Assembly (NCBI GenBank): GCA_022393335.1 | Contig: JAJEKB010020242.1 | Location: 186,528-250,527 of the forward strand | Reading direction: 5' to 3' | From: Macrotrachela quadricornifera | Lineage: Eukaryota; Rotifera; Eurotatoria; Philodinida; Philodinidae | DNA: 64,000 nt | Part shown: in pieces, positions 58,509 to 64,000 of the stretch | Position numbering within the stretch: the stretch's first letter is position 1 | Layout: every line of letters begins with the position of its first letter | Notes under the pieces: model-generated | Databases searched by the model: none | Told to the model about the DNA's origin: nothing | Seen by the model: only the letters and a program-made list of their open reading frames with translations | Translations under genes and position numbers: made by a program

Positions 58509-61500
58509 CAATAGAATTATATGTTCCTTAAATGAAAACTTTGCTAGCTATATAATTTTATTGATATGTATTTATTTCGAAACATTATTTTTGTAATAGA
58601 TTCTAGTTTAATATTTGCTGGAATAATTAAATAATATATTCAAAATGTTGAAAAATACATTTATGAAATTAATTGTATACAAAGACAAATGTAACAGATT
58701 TCGATTATAAAATAGGCAGTGATCGATAAATTTGGAAGAAAAATATTTTGTACGAACTATTAAGTACAATTCAAATCAAAATTGATAAGTCTATACGATT
58801 TTTGAGATTACATGTAAAAAATACTTTCAGGTCCGTCATTCTGAAAAATAGTCTCATCAATTTTGTGAAGATGCTAGAAGTCTAGAGAATAAAATTCTCT
58901 ATTTGTTGACGCTGAATATTTTCGATTCTTGGATTTAGAAGTGACTTCGATGTTACATCACTAGAATTTGGATTTCAAGAATTGATCGAATTTGAATCTG
59001 ATATTAGTTCAGATATTGAACTTTACCTCACATTTGTCCATATATAACAATGAAGCGGACTTAAAAAATGAGACGGTACTAAAGACTATTATCTATGTCG
59101 TCATAATTCATCACAACATCTTTGTTTTATTCACCCAGAGTAGTAAAACCCTCGAGACATTAAAAGACTCAAGATCTTCTGTTATGCTCATTAAAAAAAA
59201 GGCGAAGCTTTTAGTAATCTCAACAAAAAATCCTAATTTCAACCCTTTTTTTGTCCAATAAATTATTAGTAAACGTGTTTATTTTACTTATGTCGTGCTC
59301 ATACAATAAAAAAGAATCAGATAATATTTTCATGCGTAAAAAGAAAACAATTGTTGGTTAGAAGAATGTTCTTGAAACAATATAGACACCATACCCTAAA
59401 ATTTTGATGCGATATATAATAGTTCTATTTTTTCTAAAGCATACAATCTATCACTGTTGATATTTATACTCTATATAACTACACTATCGGATAAAGGTCT
59501 TTATCCCTATTTATTTCTCTAATGCCATAATTTGCATCGAACTTATTGCCAAGTAAAGGTACGATATTAGAGTTTTATTTCAATATGGTATACATCACAC
59601 AAGGATAAAACTCTTATGTCTTATCTTTATTTGCTCATAAATTTGATGCAAAGTATGAAACATAGAAGAGGAAAGACTTTTATTCGAGAGTATAAACCAC
59701 TTAAAGTAAGTAAGAAGGTTAAATATTTTTTTGTCAAAAATTATTTCAATTAGTTGCTTATATTGAGAATTGCCTCGCATTAGTAGAACTGGTTCAAAAT
59801 GAAATGTATCATCAATGTAGTTATTGGTGTTTAGCTAAGTGAAATGAATACAGTTGTGTATAAAGAAACAATTTATAGAAAAAGAGTAATTGGATACACG
59901 TTGAGAGTGATTTCATAACCTTTTGTCTGCTTCAAAAAGCATCTTGGCATCTTTATGTAAAAAGAAAAATATTCTCAGACATAGTAAGCATTTTTCATAA
60001 AATGGGTCTCGTTGCATTTCCTCAGAAAAATATTTTTCCAATTGTGAATGAGGTCTTCCATGATAGGAACGTACTGGAATTTTCAGAAGGAAATATACAG
60101 ATCAAATGAGATATTAAGTAATGAACACCAGATTTTTACTAAAGATTTTCTGATTTCAGAAAGATCTCTTCATATGCAACGGTTTTGAATGCGTACCGCG
60201 TTAACTAGATCCTGTGATTATTGTAACGAATGTTGTCAGGGTGAAAATTTAACAGGTTTCTTCGCAGCATGCTGCAAAGGAGCTTTAATACAAAAAACAT
60301 TTTTATTTATTAATTGTTCTTTCCTATTAGCTTTTCTTTATACCTTGTCCAATTCAGGGCCGACGTGTTTCTAAGACAATGGAAGCAAAATATTGTCTAT
60401 AATAGAAAAAAATATCGAGAGCTTTACTTAGGAGAAGAAATTTTAATAAGTCTCGCCAGATTTGGAAACATTTCGCCATCCCTGCTCTGTCTGGTGAGCT
60501 TAAATTAAAATCTTGAAAGTATACTTTTAGTCTCCAAAAAAAAAGAAACAACTATCCTATTCTTTGTGGACTACCTATTGCATGTTAGAACTATGCTCGC
60601 TTTCCAATATTCTGAAATCACATTTAGCTATTAAAAAATATACGTCATCATTGCAGCTTGCTTTTAATAATTTCATCGACATTAGAACTCAAACATATAA
60701 TATATTTTAGCAGTATAAAATGAGTTACAAATTCTCATCGTTTTTTCCTGTCATATATTCAGCAATACTGTAGAAAGTGACACAGTATTAAATTAGTGTG
60801 ATTTTCCGTTTAAAAAATATTTTGAGGATTCAAAGTGAGGCGAAGAGAGAAATGTTTTATTGACACGAGATGAGGTGCGGGACAAAAAATCCTCCCCATT
60901 TCAGACTCTGATTTTGACAACAACAATCTGGAAGTTTCTTTTGTGCAGAAAAATGAATGTCAGAAGAAAAATAATATGCAATTAATCAACGCCACCCCGA
61001 TTGTTGCAATCACACGTGCACCATCGTATAAGGAATGAAACAAAAATGTAGAAGGATGGCAACGATTGTTAAGCAAACACTCACTTGAGAGCGGTATAGC
61101 AAGAGAGAAGAAAAGAGAGTGTGTTTGAAGTTGTTTTTCTTCTATTTTTTACTTTATACAAATGTCACATTCGTTGAAAACATTAACTAACGCATTACAT
61201 GCGAAATAGATTGTTCGAAAATGTTTAGTTTTTGTCTATTTGACCTTCTTTCTGACTGTTCTAAAACCAGTGAAGATAGAGTTAGTACAAGCTGCAAATT
61301 ATTTTCTCGGTAAGAAAACTCATAAGTTTAATCCAATAGATAAAACCGAAAATTATGCATTTGAGTTTAGCTAAATTATCGACGATTTTGTCTTCCTTTC
61401 CACTCTGCAATATGGGACTAAAGGAGGATAAATGCTTTCGAATGTAAGATTTATTTGGTCGATTCCTCATTTCAAAATCTGTGAGAAATTTCATAACAAT

Positions 61501-61721
61501 TTTTGCGGTTGACAGAGCTAGAAAACAGAAACTTTTTGTGCTTTGCCAGAAGTGATAACGAGAATCCGAAGTCTTACAGAGTTGCTACCAGAGTCGTATC
61601 TTCAATCGGTTGAAGTATATGTCTTTGTGACCGAAAGATATCATTTGAGATGCTCTATTGATCTTTTAGATCTCTCAATATTGCTCATAAAGTTTTGGGA
61701 TTAACAGATTCTAGCAATCAA
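58509..61721. other. Intergenic, about 3.2 kb, no gene recognised
   Basis: Open frames at 58992-59261, 60189-60374 and 60314-60508 have no motifs. A 50-codon open stretch at about 61540-61700 has balanced composition but no start or splice context I trust. Confidence 0.45.
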
Positions 61722-62148
61722 ATGGATAATTTGAAGTAAGTACACATATTTCTAGGTTTGATATGACATGTTTCATAAGTATTGAACAGAGCAAGAAAAT
61801 ATTAAAAGATATTTCAATGTGTCAGTTTTCAGAAACATCCGACAAAATAGTTGGTATGTTAATTATTCATCTTTTAGGGGTATACGAGATGGTTCCAAGC
61901 CTGAGAAGGCTGTCATCCTTGAAGATAGCGATGCATCGGCAGCTTTTGAAGCAGAACGCAAATGGCTAAGGAATCACTATCCTGGATATGTGCTCAAGTT
62001 AAACGCAATGATGGTTGATAATGGACGGAATTATGATCGTATGACCATTCTAACAGATGAAGGAAAGCAACTTACCATTTACTTTGATGTTACAGAGGCC
62101 TATCACAAACCAGTCCGCAGAGGAACTACTGGAAGCATATTCCAATAA
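61722..62148 (+). CDS. Small conserved-looking protein, 109 aa, unknown function
   Basis: I propose two exons: 61722-61735 (MDNL plus two bases) with a clean GTAAGT donor, and 61833-62148 after a TTTTCAG acceptor, a 97-bp intron. The product is 109 aa. Its second half is well balanced and looks globular: ILEDSDASAAFEAERKWLRN, HYPGYVLKLNAMMVDNGRNY and MTILTDEGKQLTIYFDVTEA, with alternating strands at the end. No signal peptide or membrane helix. I do not recognise the family. The coding nature of 61880-62148 is much surer than the first exon; the start could also lie in another upstream exon. Confidence 0.5.
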
Positions 62149-63434
62149 TAATTATAAACTACATGACAAGAAAAATCAATGTTTTTATGTGAAAGTTAAT
62201 GTCTATTCTATTCTAGTATAGAAATAAATTATTCTAGTATTTATTTGATTGACTAAATTAGTAAAGAGCAAATTTCGTAATTGCAGATATTATTTAGTAA
62301 ATTCATACCAATCAATATTTCAAAATGCATTTAATCTTAATCCATGTTAAAATTTTTTATTGTATGAAAGAATGTTTATTGTAATATTCACTATCTTCGT
62401 CTGATGGAAAGTATACTATTACCATAGATCTCATAATACTATTACACTGACGAGGGCACGTTTCTAAGTGTGAATCTCCGTTGTAAATCGGACATTTATC
62501 ATCTTGTAGAGCTCAATGAATACAGTAACTGCGTATAAAAGATTTCTATCCATGGTTAACTTTTCAGGCACAACGTAGTTCGGTACCTTCTGAAAAATCA
62601 GCAGAAGACTCTTAATTGAAGGTTTGAATTTTAATATTATAAGGACAAAACATGGTGTTATTCGGGTCATATGAAAGAGCATCACTGATAACTTCTGATT
62701 GACCTAAACAACACTATGTTTTGTCCTTACAGTATTAAAATTCAAGCCTTCAGTTAAAAGTCTTATGCTGATTTTTCAGAAGTTGTGTTCTATTTGGTTC
62801 AAAAACTGATTAGACCACCTAAAAAACAGTAAGAACGTGCGTTTTTTAAAAGTAAAATTGCATTCACTTCTATCATGTGATATAGAAAGCTAAGAATTCT
62901 AAGAAAACGGTTGATTACATCAATTAGATATGACTAACGTTGTTCAATATCTTAATATACTTCAAATCAAAAGAAAATGGTTTAAAATTGTTTTATATAA
63001 TATACCAACCATTTATACTGAATGTAGCAAAAAAAATTAATATAATAGGCTTATGTGACACGAGAAAATTTGTTTGTACGATTTTCAGCCCATGAAATCA
63101 AACAGTACGAATCTTGTTGTAAATTGGGTAAGCAATACATCAATAAGAAATAGTTTTGTGTGTGAAATTATGCAATTAGAACGTGTTGTTAATTTAGAAT
63201 GTAAACACTATGTTCTTTCTCTCGTTTTTCAAATATATTTCTTTTACTGATTATGAATACAGAAACTAGAATTACAATATTAAGGACATCCATACGAACA
63301 TATTCTTAATATACAAATTTTATTAATACATTCGTATAAACAGTTAGTTAAAGCAGAAATATGTAAGAAATATATTTTGTACAATGTTTTAGAAATGTCC
63401 AGTGCCGACACAATCATATGTTCCATTAATCAAT
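62149..63434. other. Intergenic with a 72-bp-arm inverted repeat
   Basis: Holds the inverted repeat at 62588-62781; otherwise AT-rich with no gene recognised. Confidence 0.5.
62588..62781. repeat. Inverted repeat, 72-bp arms
   Basis: Left arm 62588-62659 (ttctgaaaaatcagc to aaacatggtgtt) pairs with right arm 62710-62781 (aacactatgttttgtc to gctgatttttcagaa) with few mismatches; centre about 50 bp. Part of this is open as a frame on the minus strand (62464-62685), which I regard as accidental. MITE-like. Confidence 0.8.
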
Positions 63435-64000
63435 TTATGACACAGAAGTAGTAGTAGTTGTGTTGGAAAGTATAGGCGGAGGATATTGTGGACATACACA
63501 TGTGCATTGACCAGCAAAGCTGTTGATTAATTCACATTTGACACAAATATGTACCGACTGGCTCGTCATTTTTGGTGTACTAATTGACGAACAGCCAATG
63601 TTAATACGCGGTCCATCAAGAATTGTTTCTGAAAAAAACAAACACAAATATTACTGTAGATTATTTTCACTATTATAAAACTTACCAGTATTAATTCGAA
63701 CATGTGCACGTACAAAACCTGTCTCTGAATCGCGAAAATATTCTAGCGATCGGTTTTCCATAATATCTGTCGTTGAATCAATAGATATAGATGTTGCACA
63801 CCCATTAATACATTTAGTTACTGATCCAAGCATTATTGGACCAGAAATTAGACATGTGTCACCATTTAACAATCCGATATAGGCCTTCTTCTCTTGAAGA
63901 TTCTGATCAAGAAGTTTTTGGTTCAATTTAGCTTCGTCACGTGCACGAATCAAATCCGCTTCGTTTGTTCGCTGTTGAATAATACGGCGAAGATTTTCTT
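63435..64000 (-). CDS. 3' end of a Cys-containing protein of unknown function (cut by window edge)
   Basis: On the minus strand the frame is open from the edge at 64000 to 63686, then a 57-bp intron (63629-63685, GTAAGT...TTTTTTTCAG), then a last exon 63628-63435. The visible 169 residues start with a charged helix (LRRIIQQRTNEADLIRARDE, NQKLLDQNLQEKK), then a strand-rich part with single cysteines (GDTCLISGPIMLGSVTKC, INGC), and end in a Cys-rich tail (GCSS, HICVKCEL, GQCTCVCPQYPPP) plus a Thr-rich end. The helix looks like a coiled-coil end; the Cys-rich tail could be zinc-binding or disulfide-bonded. I do not recognise the family; the N-terminal part is outside the window. Confidence 0.6.

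Noticed and set aside
60189..60374. Cys-rich short frame (CDYCNECC, CCKG)
   Set aside because: Suggestive of a zinc-binding peptide, but only 61 codons, no homologous pattern and no continuation on either side.
1..64000. CRISPR arrays, operons or Shine-Dalgarno sites
   Set aside because: Genes are intron-split and of animal families; no spaced direct repeats of CRISPR type were seen. Bacterial feature types do not apply.

Overview
This is AT-rich eukaryotic nuclear DNA from an animal. Genes are split by many very short GT-AG introns (mostly about 40-70 bp), products include a P2X receptor, an E1-like enzyme and a GT11 fucosyltransferase, and there is a tandem pair of ADP-ribosyltransferase/TPR proteins of a kind known in large families in bdelloid rotifers. 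I therefore infer a bdelloid rotifer (Adineta/Rotaria type). Gene calls were made by reading exons by hand, so splice sites are inferred from GT/AG, reading frame and family alignment recalled from knowledge; no search was run.

Layout. 1-327 (-): 5' end of an SLC49A3/MFSD7-like transporter. 1733-5736 (+): 17-exon E1-like enzyme with Asp608 at the position of the catalytic cysteine. 9389-10876 (+): intronless ARF GTPase fused to two copies of an uncharacterised domain. 14085-14951 (-): RING/TRAF-type zinc-finger protein. 18314-20126 (+): P2X receptor with all ten cysteines and the ATP-site residues. 21808-26144: probable non-autonomous hAT-like transposon packed with GGATC-type words. 33969-35201 (+): alpha-1,2-fucosyltransferase. 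37511-39231 (+): coiled-coil protein of unknown function. 39871-41085 (-): membrane-anchored alpha/beta hydrolase. 45761-46486 (-): membrane-anchored double ubiquitin-like protein without diglycine. 50527-52933 and 52993-54852 (+): two ART/TPR paralogues, the first lacking the catalytic glutamates. 55264-56110 (-): decayed RBR ubiquitin-ligase pseudogene. 57456-58508 (+): NmrA-like protein with a one-base frameshift. 61722-62148 (+): small 109-aa protein. 63435-64000 (-): 3' end of a Cys-containing protein running off the window.

More than half of the window is non-coding and holds several inverted-repeat (fold-back/MITE-like) elements: 12248-12300, 16652-17538, 28050-28263, 35727-35854, 43520-44491, 46941-47557 (piggyBac-like ends) and 62588-62781.

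The genes do not form one pathway. Two themes recur. One is ubiquitin biology (E1-like, RING protein, Ub-like membrane protein, RBR pseudogene). The other is family members that keep the fold but have lost key catalytic residues (E1 Cys to Asp, ARF Gln71 to Arg, ART ExE lost, Ub diglycine lost). The best candidates for something undescribed are the dead E1, the ARF fusion and the active/dead ART pair.
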